From NCBI GenBank assembly GCA_033344875.1, contig JAWPMO010000001.1, positions 4,427,595 to 4,491,594 of the forward strand: a stretch of DNA of 64,000 bases, written 5' to 3'. Of this stretch, positions 43,786-51,068 are shown in pieces (positions within the stretch are counted from its first letter, which is position 1; each line of letters starts with the position of its first letter). The position numbers were made by a program, and so were the translations under genes. The notes beneath the pieces are model-generated. The model was not told the DNA's origin. It saw only the letters and a list, made by a program, of their open reading frames with translations, and did not search any database. Source of the stretch: Ilumatobacteraceae bacterium. GTDB taxonomy: Bacteria > Actinomycetota > Acidimicrobiia > Acidimicrobiales > Ilumatobacteraceae.

Positions 43786-45080
43786 GCGAGTACGGCGCGA
43801 TCGTGATCGGCGCCGGCGTGATCGGGTCGTCGGTCGCGCTCGAGTTGGCGCGCGGTGGCCGTTCGGTCGTCGTGATCGACAAGGGTCCCGGAGCAGGTGC
43901 CGGTTCGACCAGCGCATCGTCGGCGATCATCCGCTTCAGCTACTCGACACGCGACGCGATCCTGACCGCCTACGAGGCAGCCGCGATGTGGCACGACTGG
44001 GCCGGCCATCTCGGCATGTCCGATCCCGACGGCATGTGCCGCTTCATCCCCACCGGCAACCTGATCCTGCGCACGACCGGCTACGACGGGGTCCGCATGA
44101 TGGAGCTCTGGGACGAGTTTGGGATCGAGCACGAGGATCTCGACGCCGACGCACTCGCCGGCCGATTTCCCTGGCTCGACACCGGCAAGTACCACCCACC
44201 GAAGCGGATCGACGATCCCGCCTTCGCCGACGCTGCCGACGGGCGTCTGAGCGCGATCCTCAGCCCCGACGCCGGCTTCATCGACGACCCGATGCTCGCC
44301 GCGAAGAACCTCGCGTACGCGGCCCGCCGGCACGGAGCCGAGTTCCGGTTCCGGACCGAGGTCGTCTCGATCGATCGCAGCGGTGACGAGGTCGCCGGTG
44401 TCACGCTGTCGGACGGTTCGTCGATCACGTCGCCGATCGTGGTCAACGTCGCCGGCCCGCACTCGAGCTCGATCAACCGGATGGCGGGCGTGACCGACGA
44501 CATGACGATCGGCCACCGAGCGCTCCGTCAGGAGGTGTTCGCCGCGCCGGCGCCGTCGGGTGCCCGGCTCGAGGACGGCGCACCGCTGGTCGCCGATCTC
44601 GACGTCGGCCAGTACTTCCGGCCGCAGCCCGGCGGCACCGTGCTGATCGGCGGTACCGAACCCGAGTGTGACGAACTGCACTGGGTCGACGATCCCGACA
44701 CCAACTCCGATCACCCGACCGTCGAGGTGTTCGAGCGGTACATGATGCGGTTCGCCCGGCGGGTTCCGGACTTCGGGGTACCGAGTCGACCCTCGGGGAT
44801 CGCCTCGCTGTACGACGCATCCGACGACTGGGTGCCGATCTACGACCGGTCGTCGCTCGACGGGTACTTCATGGCCTGTGCGACGAGCGGGAACCAATTC
44901 AAGAACGCGCCGATCGCCGGGCAGTTCATGCGCGAGATCATCGACGCCACCATGTCAGGTCACGACCACGACGCCGATCCGGTGCAGTTCACCGGATCGC
45001 GCACCGGCCGTACGATCGATCTCGGCGCGTTCTCGCGGCGTCGCGAACGGGCGGTCACGTCCGGCACCGTCATGGGGTGA
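43782..45080 (+). CDS. FAD-dependent amine oxidoreductase (sarcosine oxidase-like, DAO family)
   Basis: A 432-residue flavoprotein. The dinucleotide fold is AIVIGAGVIGSSVALELARGG (about 6-26), followed by GAGSTSASSAIIRFSYSTRD, and the C-terminal FAD contact CATSGNQFKNAPIAGQFM near residue 366. This architecture matches sarcosine oxidase beta-type and related N-methyl amino acid oxidases. It would remove a remaining N-methyl group after the corrinoid system has taken the first. ATG at 43782 overlaps the MTHFR-like stop. It is the last gene of the operon and converges with a small questionable frame. Confidence 0.85.
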   Translation: MSEYGAIVIGAGVIGSSVALELARGGRSVVVIDKGPGAGAGSTSASSAIIRFSYSTRDAILTAYEAAAMWHDWAGHLGMSDPDGMCRFIPTGNLILRTTGYDGVRMMELWDEFGIEHEDLDADALAGRFPWLDTGKYHPPKRIDDPAFADAADGRLSAILSPDAGFIDDPMLAAKNLAYAARRHGAEFRFRTEVVSIDRSGDEVAGVTLSDGSSITSPIVVNVAGPHSSSINRMAGVTDDMTIGHRALRQEVFAAPAPSGARLEDGAPLVADLDVGQYFRPQPGGTVLIGGTEPECDELHWVDDPDTNSDHPTVEVFERYMMRFARRVPDFGVPSRPSGIASLYDASDDWVPIYDRSSLDGYFMACATSGNQFKNAPIAGQFMREIIDATMSGHDHDADPVQFTGSRTGRTIDLGAFSRRRERAVTSGTVMG

Positions 45081-45291
45081 CGGTGTCGCCCGGCGATCGG
45101 TCGATGTCGTCGTCCAGGGCGCGCGCGACGTCGGCCGGTGCCCGTGCCGAGGGTGTGCCGGGCAACACGAGGTAGGGCTGGTCGGAGCTGCTGCGGAACG
45201 TGCGCAGGCGCGCCGACTTCGGCTCGCGGTCCGGTTGGGGGTCCTCGCACATCGTGTGGAACACGCCGCGCGAGGTCGCCGCGGGGGACAC
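45070..45291 (-). CDS. Small frame after the second permease gene, doubtful
   Basis: A 73-residue frame starting GTG at 45291, 17 bases after the DppC-type gene stop, overlapping the end of the FAD oxidase gene by 11 bp. Third codon positions are strongly GC, and the sequence (VFHTMCEDPQPDREPKS; YLVLPGTPSARAPADVARAL) is not obviously random, but no ribosome-binding site or family is recognised. It could be a small protein, or the decayed end of a lost downstream gene such as the missing ATPase. Confidence 0.3.
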   Translation of the reverse strand: MSPAATSRGVFHTMCEDPQPDREPKSARLRTFRSSSDQPYLVLPGTPSARAPADVARALDDDIDRSPGDTVTP

Positions 45292-45308
45292 CGCGCAGCA
45301 CCGGAGCG

Positions 45309-46220
45309 TCAGCAGATGCGTCGATCGGTGGGATCGAGGGCGTCGCGGAGGCCGTCGCCGACGAAGTTCACACACAGCACCGTGATCAGGATCATCAGAC
45401 CCGGGAACCAGACCAGCCACGGTGCGGTCTGCACGAAACCCTTGGAACCGGCGAGCATGTTGCCCCACGTTGGCGTCGGTGGCTGGATTCCGAGGCCGAG
45501 GAACGACAGCGCCGACTCGAGCAGGATCGCCGCCGCCATCGTGAGGGTGAGGTTGACCACCACCGGCCCGACGGTGCTGGGCAGCACGTGTCGGATCACG
45601 ATCCGGGTCGGGCCCGCCCCGGTCGCCCGGGCGGCCGTCACGAACTCACGGTCGCGCAGCGACAGCGTCACGCCCCGCACGATCCGAGCGAGGGGCATCC
45701 ACGTCACCGCGGCGACGAGGAACACCACGGTGACGATCGAGTCGCCGAACACGCGGGCGGCGACGATCAGGAAGATGAGGGCCGGCAACGCCAGCATGAA
45801 GTCGGTGAAGCGCATCAGTACGTTGTCGATCCACCCGCCCAGGTAGCCGGCGATCGAACCGACCAGCGTCCCGAACACCCCGCTGACGACGGCCACCCCG
45901 AATCCGACCGCCAGCGACACCCGGCCGCCGTACAGGAGCCGAGAGAGTTGGTCACGGCCGAGCGAATCGGTGCCGAGCCAGTGGTCGCCGTCGGGCGACG
46001 CGAAGGTGGCCGACAGGTCCTGGTCGGTGGAGCCGTGCGGCGCCAGCAGCGGGGCGAGGGCGCACAGCGCCACGAACACCCCGAGCACGACACCCGACAC
46101 GACCGCGAGTCGATGTGTGCGATAACGACGCCAGGCCATCGCAGCCTGCCCTTCCGGTGGGCGGGCGAAGCCGCCGTCCACGGGTGCGTCCGAGCGGACG
46201 GCATCGATGGGGTGGGCCAT
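45309..46220 (-). CDS. DppC-type ABC transporter permease (second system)
   Basis: A 303-residue permease with an N-terminal helix after about 35 residues, the DppC motif LGTDSLGRDQLSRLLYGGRVSLAVG, the coupling loop SLRDREFVTAARATGAGPTRIVIRHVLPSTVGPVVVN near residue 200, and ESALSFLGLGIQPPTPTWGNML. It starts one base after the DppB-type gene ends. It would form a channel with the protein from 46222. No ATPase gene follows, so energy must come from an ATPase encoded elsewhere, for example the fused one at 13546. Confidence 0.88.
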   Translation of the reverse strand: MAHPIDAVRSDAPVDGGFARPPEGQAAMAWRRYRTHRLAVVSGVVLGVFVALCALAPLLAPHGSTDQDLSATFASPDGDHWLGTDSLGRDQLSRLLYGGRVSLAVGFGVAVVSGVFGTLVGSIAGYLGGWIDNVLMRFTDFMLALPALIFLIVAARVFGDSIVTVVFLVAAVTWMPLARIVRGVTLSLRDREFVTAARATGAGPTRIVIRHVLPSTVGPVVVNLTLTMAAAILLESALSFLGLGIQPPTPTWGNMLAGSKGFVQTAPWLVWFPGLMILITVLCVNFVGDGLRDALDPTDRRIC

Positions 46221-46221
46221 C

Positions 46222-47214
46222 TCAGCCGTACCTGATCCTCGGGTCGAGCACCCCGTACGCCAGGTCGGCGATCAGGTTGAACACGACGACGGCGAATGCG
46301 GTGATCATCAGCCACGGGAGGATCACCTGGTAGTCACCGCTCTGCATGGCGTCGAGGAACAGTGGACCCATGCCGGGCCACTGGAACACGGTCTCGGTGA
46401 TCACGAGCCCGCCGAAGATCGCGCCGACATCTCCGGCGAGTTGCGTGGTGACCGGGATCATCGCGTTCCGCATCGCGTGGTGCGTCACGACGTGGCGCTC
46501 GGTCGCTCCCGACGCCTTGGCGGTCCGGATGTAGTCGGTGCCCATGACCTCGATCAGCGACGCTCGCATGTACCGGCTGTAGACGGCGATCAGCTGGACG
46601 GCGAGCACGAGCGCGGGCAGCACGAGGTGGCGTGCCCGGTCGACGAGGTCGAAGCCGGTGGTGCCGGGCGATCGGGCGCCCGCGGTGTAGAAGAACGGTC
46701 CGTCCAAGGCCAGCCAGTCGACGAGGTACACCCCGAAGAAGAGCTGGAGCATGATCGCGAACCAGAAGTTCGGCATCGAGAGCCCGAAGAACGCCAGACC
46801 GGTGCTGCCGTAGTCGAACGCCGAGCCGCGCCGGATCGCCGCGACCGTGCCGATCACGACGCCGATCGCGAAGCTGAACACGATCGCCGTGATGCCGAGC
46901 ACGGCGGTGTTCCAGAGCGCCCTGCTGAGGATCGGCCACACGTCGCGGTTCGACACGAGCGACGTTCCCAGGTCGCCGCGCACGATGTTGCCCAGCCATC
47001 GCAGGTACTGCACGGTGGCGGAGTCGTCGAGTCCGAGCTGCTCGCGGTAGCGCTGGATGTCCTCGGCGGAGACGCGTGGGTTGCTGCGGATGCCCGCCTC
47101 GGGGCTCGTCACCGCTCGTGTCGCGGCGAACGACACGACGCTGAGCAGGAACAGGACGGGCACCGAGAAGAGCAACCGGCGGACGGCGTACGCGATCACC
47201 GACTCAATCCCCAT
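46222..47214 (-). CDS. DppB-type ABC transporter permease (second system)
   Basis: A 330-residue permease starting MGIESVIAYAVRRLLFSVPVLFLLS, with about six helices, the loop NTAVLGITAIVFSFAIGVVIGTVAA, and the coupling segment EVMGTDYIRTAKASGATERHVVTHHAMRNAMIPVTTQ near residue 235 followed by GGLVITETVFQWPGMGPL. It sits 34 bp after the binding-protein gene and directly before the DppC-type gene. The proteins differ clearly from those at 11639-13549, so this is not a recent duplication. Confidence 0.88.
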   Translation of the reverse strand: MGIESVIAYAVRRLLFSVPVLFLLSVVSFAATRAVTSPEAGIRSNPRVSAEDIQRYREQLGLDDSATVQYLRWLGNIVRGDLGTSLVSNRDVWPILSRALWNTAVLGITAIVFSFAIGVVIGTVAAIRRGSAFDYGSTGLAFFGLSMPNFWFAIMLQLFFGVYLVDWLALDGPFFYTAGARSPGTTGFDLVDRARHLVLPALVLAVQLIAVYSRYMRASLIEVMGTDYIRTAKASGATERHVVTHHAMRNAMIPVTTQLAGDVGAIFGGLVITETVFQWPGMGPLFLDAMQSGDYQVILPWLMITAFAVVVFNLIADLAYGVLDPRIRYG

Positions 47215-47248
47215 CGATCGGTGACCGCGTACGCCGCAACCCGTCGCC

Positions 47249-49012
47249 TCACTCGATCAGGTACCAGTCGTACATGTTCGAGAAACCCCCGTAGGAGCTG
47301 GCGGTCCAGTCGCCGATCGGTCCGTCGAGTCGGTCGGACCGCCAGGCGGTGAGATTCGGCAGTTGGTACAGCGGGATCCAGGCCATGTCCGCCCGGGCCT
47401 CGGCGCCGATCCGCCGGATCAGGTCGAGGCGTTCGGCCGGGTCGAGCGCCCGGTCGGCCCTGCGGGTCAGGTCGGTGACCGTCGCGCTGTCCCAGGCGAT
47501 GCTGTTCTGCCCCGAGAACCCGTTCGCCTCGGACGGGATCTGGTCGGCGTCGTACAGCGTCGACACCGACGGGTCCGGGCTCGCCACCTGGGCGTACAGG
47601 CCCATGCCGAAGTCGAGGGTCGGCAGACGGTTCTGGAACAGTTCGCCGGCGTCGAGGTTGTTGATCTCGAAGCGAATGCCGAAGTCGGCCACCTGCTCCT
47701 GCACGAGCGCCTGCACGTCTTCGCGACGGGAGTTCCCGGCGACCGTGTTCCATTCGATCACCAGCGGTGCACCGTCCCGCTCCCACACGCCATCACCGTT
47801 GCGGGCCCACCCGGCGTCGGTGAGGATCTGCTCGGCCCGTTCGAAATCCTGCGTGACATCGGCGAAGTCGTCGCCGCACCAGTCGCCGACGGTCGGCACC
47901 CAGCCGGCGCACTGGAGCACCTCGCCGTTCGGGTAGATCGGCTTCATCACCGTGTCGAAGATCTCCTGTCGGTCGATGGCGAAGGCCAGCGCCTCACGGA
48001 CCGCGAGGTCGGCGAGGATCGGTGACTGCGGTGACCGCTGGTTCGGCCAGAGGCCCTCGAACACGACACCGCCGTCGACGACGACATCGATGCCGTCCTG
48101 GTCGAGCCGTTCGTTCACACCGGGTGATGGCTGCGGGAAGATCGCCGCCACCTCGCCGGTCTGGAGCGCGATGATCTCGGTGTCGGTGTCCTCGCGCGGG
48201 ACGAACGTGACCTGATCGAGCAGCGGGACCCGGTCGGCGTCCCAGTACTCGTCGTTGCGGACCAGCACCGCCTCGTCGGTGCCCCACGACTCCAGCACCC
48301 ACGGCCCGCCCGACCACGCGATCGCCTCGAGCATCTCGTCGGCGAGATCGGTGGTGTCGCCGAACTCGCCGGACTTGAGCAGGAAGCCGGTACCACCGCC
48401 GAACAGGTCGGCCCACGGTGCGTAGGGCTCGCTGAAGGTGAGCACGGCCGTCTTCGGGTCGGAGGCGTCGACGTCGGTGATCAGGTCGACGCCCGACGTC
48501 GAGAGCGTGCCGGTCGTGTCGAGGATCGCGCGCCAGGTGAACCGGACGTCGTCCGACGTGATCGGCGTGCCGTCGTTCCAGACTGCGTCGTCGCGGAGGT
48601 GGTAGGTGACCGTGAAGGGGTCGGCCGTGATCAGCCCGTTCTCGATGCTGGGCGCCTCTTCGATCACCGGCGATGCCCGGTAGTTCCCGTCGACGTCGAG
48701 CTCCATCAGGCGCGGGAGGATGTGGGCGGAGACCGACCACACCAACCACGAGGCGTTCGCGCACGAGGTGATCGGGTTCAGGCAGTCGGGCCATTGCTCG
48801 GCGGCGAACACGACGTTCCCGCCTCGATCCTCGGAGGGCGCGTCGGACGGTTCGGCGGCCGTGTCGTCGTCGCTGTCGGCTTCGGCCGTGGCGTCGGGCG
48901 CTCCGCTCGACGGTGCGTCGTCGTCACCGCCGCAGGCCGCGGCCATCAGTGCGACCGCTGCGAGCGCTGCGGTGGCTCGCGCGGCGCCGCGAGCGGCCGT
49001 GGTCCGTTGCAT
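47249..49012 (-). CDS. Family-5 ABC substrate-binding lipoprotein (second system)
   Basis: A 587-residue solute-binding lipoprotein with lipobox MAAAC (Cys27) and a short acidic linker (GGDDDAPSSGAPDATAEADSDDDTAAEPSD). Domain features of SBP_bac_5 are FTVTYHLRDDAVWNDGTPITSDDVRFTWRAI, GPWVLESWGTDEAVLVRNDEYW, VREALAFAIDRQEIFDTVM and the C-terminal ADMAWIPLYQLPNLTAWR. AGGGGGA lies before the ATG at 49012, which is preferred over 49051. It heads the operon with the two permease genes. Ligand unknown. Its position beside the methyl-transfer cluster makes a betaine- or peptide-like nutrient possible but unproven. Confidence 0.87.
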   Translation of the reverse strand: MQRTTAARGAARATAALAAVALMAAACGGDDDAPSSGAPDATAEADSDDDTAAEPSDAPSEDRGGNVVFAAEQWPDCLNPITSCANASWLVWSVSAHILPRLMELDVDGNYRASPVIEEAPSIENGLITADPFTVTYHLRDDAVWNDGTPITSDDVRFTWRAILDTTGTLSTSGVDLITDVDASDPKTAVLTFSEPYAPWADLFGGGTGFLLKSGEFGDTTDLADEMLEAIAWSGGPWVLESWGTDEAVLVRNDEYWDADRVPLLDQVTFVPREDTDTEIIALQTGEVAAIFPQPSPGVNERLDQDGIDVVVDGGVVFEGLWPNQRSPQSPILADLAVREALAFAIDRQEIFDTVMKPIYPNGEVLQCAGWVPTVGDWCGDDFADVTQDFERAEQILTDAGWARNGDGVWERDGAPLVIEWNTVAGNSRREDVQALVQEQVADFGIRFEINNLDAGELFQNRLPTLDFGMGLYAQVASPDPSVSTLYDADQIPSEANGFSGQNSIAWDSATVTDLTRRADRALDPAERLDLIRRIGAEARADMAWIPLYQLPNLTAWRSDRLDGPIGDWTASSYGGFSNMYDWYLIE

Positions 49013-49073
49013 CTGTTCCCCCTGTGTTCGATGTTCGGGAGGAACACGCAACGCCGGAACGTCGCGGGGGACA

Positions 49074-49089
49074 GCCGGCTTCGGCCGGC
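49074..49089 (-). terminator. Hairpin after the anti-sigma gene
   Basis: GCCGGC-TTCG-GCCGGC, a perfect 6-bp stem with a tetraloop, five bases past the end of the putative anti-sigma gene. It probably terminates the sigma operon. Confidence 0.5.
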
Positions 49090-49093
49090 GGCG

Positions 49094-49540
49094 TCAGATC
49101 GGGCCGATGAGACCGGCGGAACGTTCGGCCGGTTCGGCCGTCGGGGGCGACGCCGCGTCGGCGGAAGGCGTCGGCCGCTCGTTGATCAGTGCCGCGATCA
49201 TCTGCAGCTCGTCGAGCACCGACGGGGCCTCGACGGTCGGCGCATCGACGTCGGCAGCGTCGGGATCGCCGCCGGCCGCGACCGCCGGTTCATCGCCGGA
49301 CGAATCGGCGGCGACGGCAGCCGGGATGTCGCTGTGCATCGGTCGGTGGACGTCGGGCCGCATGGCCCCGATCGCGAACAGCGCTCCGGCGACGAACAGC
49401 ATCGGGATCAGCGCCGGGGTGGCGAGCACGTGGAGGCGGGACCTCGCGCGGGTCGGCGCGCACGAGCCGAGCGGGGGCACCTCGATCGGGAGCTCGCGGA
49501 GTTCGCGTGCAGCGTGTTGCAGGCGATGTTCGAGGTTCAT
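49094..49540 (-). CDS. Single-pass membrane protein, probable anti-sigma partner
   Basis: A 148-residue protein with one transmembrane segment (about residues 42-60, ATPALIPMLFVAGALFAIGA). The N-terminal 38 residues are cytoplasmic-like, and the external tail is Ala/Asp/Pro/Glu-rich. The ATG at 49540 overlaps the ECF sigma gene stop (ATGA), the standard arrangement for a membrane anti-sigma factor that holds its sigma factor until a signal arrives. No zinc-binding HxxxCxxC motif is visible, so identification rests on context and topology. The end is followed by a small hairpin. Confidence 0.6.
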   Translation of the reverse strand: MNLEHRLQHAARELRELPIEVPPLGSCAPTRARSRLHVLATPALIPMLFVAGALFAIGAMRPDVHRPMHSDIPAAVAADSSGDEPAVAAGGDPDAADVDAPTVEAPSVLDELQMIAALINERPTPSADAASPPTAEPAERSAGLIGPI

Positions 49541-50151
49541 CGCACGTGCCCCATCTCGTCGAGTTTGGCGGCGAGTGCGGCCCGCCCCCGCTTGAGATGT
49601 GTCTTGACGGTCTCGGAGCCGAGTCCGAGGATCTCGGCGACCGCGCTCATCGGTTGATCTTCGACGTAGAAGAGCGCGAGCACTTCGGCCTGTCGGGGCG
49701 AGAGTTCACGCATGGCCTGCCAGACGACTTCGTCGCTGAGGGTGGGCTCGGTCGTGTCGCCGACGTCGGGGTGGAGCCGTGCCACCGCCTTGCGCTCGAT
49801 CGTCTCCCGCCGCCGGTACGAGATCGAGCGGTTGATCACGACCCGACGAACCCACAGGTCGGGCCGGTCGAAGCCGACCACGCGCCGCCAGCGGGTGTGG
49901 GCCGAGACGAACGCCTCCTGGGCGAGTTCTTCGGCGATCTGCATCGACCCGCACAACGAGTACGCGAGCCGGACGACCGACGGATAGTGAGCTCGGTAGA
50001 AGGTCTCGAACTCGAGTGCCGGCTGGGTGAACGTGTCGGGCAACGAGCCGGGCGATGCGGCCTCGTCGAGCCGTTCGTTCGCCCGACGCGCGACCAGGCG
50101 TCGGCGGATGTCGATCGGCGTGGAGAGGGCCATGTGGAGTACACGCACCAT
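49537..50151 (-). CDS. ECF (SigE-like) RNA polymerase sigma factor
   Basis: A 204-residue sigma-70 family protein of extracytoplasmic-function type. Region 2 reads FETFYRAHYPSVVRLAYSLCGSMQIAEELAQEAFVSAHTRWRRV with the following DRPDLWVRRVVINRSISYRRR. Region 4 is MRELSPRQAEVLALFYVEDQPMSAVAEILGLGSETVKTHLKRGRAAL. The start is taken as ATG 50151; ATG 50133 and 50238 are alternatives. It is coupled to a membrane anti-sigma candidate. The signal it answers to is unknown. Confidence 0.88.
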   Translation of the reverse strand: MVRVLHMALSTPIDIRRRLVARRANERLDEAASPGSLPDTFTQPALEFETFYRAHYPSVVRLAYSLCGSMQIAEELAQEAFVSAHTRWRRVVGFDRPDLWVRRVVINRSISYRRRETIERKAVARLHPDVGDTTEPTLSDEVVWQAMRELSPRQAEVLALFYVEDQPMSAVAEILGLGSETVKTHLKRGRAALAAKLDEMGHVR

Positions 50152-50247
50152 GCTGCGTCCGCGGGGGACATCGCTCGGCGATCCCGTCCGGGGCGCGACA
50201 CGGCCCGGACGACGGTGGTCGGCGTCGGCGTTCCCCACGGACCGAGA

Positions 50248-50997
50248 CTACTGCCCGCCGCTCACGGCGTGCCGGTACGAACTCGGCGTGACCCCGATGT
50301 GGACGCGGAACTGTCGTGTCATCTGACTCTGGTCGTAGTACCCGCAGTCGGCCGCGATACGGGCGATCGGTAGCCGTGTGGTGGCGAGCAGCGCCGCCGC
50401 TCGCTCGGCACGGATTCGCAGGATGTACTGCTTCGGCGAGATGGCGAGTGCCCGTTGCATGGCTCGCTCGAGTCGGTCGGTGCTCATACCGGCGGCTCGG
50501 GCGAGGTCGTCGACCAGGAGCGGCCGATCCCATCGATCATGGACCAGCTCGATCGCGGCGCGCAGGCCCGTCGCGGCGTCGGCGCGATCGCCGAGCTGAG
50601 CATCGACCGAGGTCACGACCACCATCGGGCCACGGTCGGCTCGACCGGTGCGGTCGGGGCGGTCGGGGCGGTCGTGGCGCACCTTGGTGGTGAGATACCA
50701 GCGGCCGTCACCCGGATGGTCGGCGTCGGCGATCGGTTCGAGTTGGTTGCGGACGGCTTGGCCGGTGGCGAGCAGCGCACGGTCCTGGGCGTCGTACGAG
50801 GCAGCCAGGTCGGCCGGGAAGAGGTCGTGCGCCCGACGACCGAGCACGTCGCTCGCGTGCCGTCGTCGGGTGCGTCGGACGAACGCACGGTTCACGCCGA
50901 CGTACACCCCGTCGTCGTTCTTCACGCACACCATCACATGTGGCACCGAACGGAACAGTTCGAGCAGCAACTCGATTGGACGTCCCAGGTCGTTCAT
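50248..50997 (-). CDS. PAS-AraC transcriptional regulator
   Basis: A 249-residue regulator with an N-terminal PAS domain (about 10-125; FRSVPHVMVCVKNDDGVYVGVNRAFVRRT, LFPADLAASYDAQDRALLATG) and a C-terminal AraC double helix-turn-helix (about 150-245; LARAAGMSTDRLERAMQRALAISPKQYILRIRAERA, IAADCGYYDQSQMTRQFRVHIGVTPSSYR). A DRPDRPDRTGRADRG stretch, encoded by a short tandem repeat, follows the PAS domain. ATG at 50997 faces putA across 71 bp, so it is the likely regulator of proline catabolism, with the PAS domain sensing a small ligand. It is upstream of the sigma gene on the same strand. Confidence 0.82.
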   Translation of the reverse strand: MNDLGRPIELLLELFRSVPHVMVCVKNDDGVYVGVNRAFVRRTRRRHASDVLGRRAHDLFPADLAASYDAQDRALLATGQAVRNQLEPIADADHPGDGRWYLTTKVRHDRPDRPDRTGRADRGPMVVVTSVDAQLGDRADAATGLRAAIELVHDRWDRPLLVDDLARAAGMSTDRLERAMQRALAISPKQYILRIRAERAAALLATTRLPIARIAADCGYYDQSQMTRQFRVHIGVTPSSYRHAVSGGQ

Positions 50998-51068
50998 GGT
51001 ACGAATGGAGCGTAGTCGTCGTGCGTTCGTGCTAGCGGCCGGACGCCGGACGACGTTGACTGGAACTC

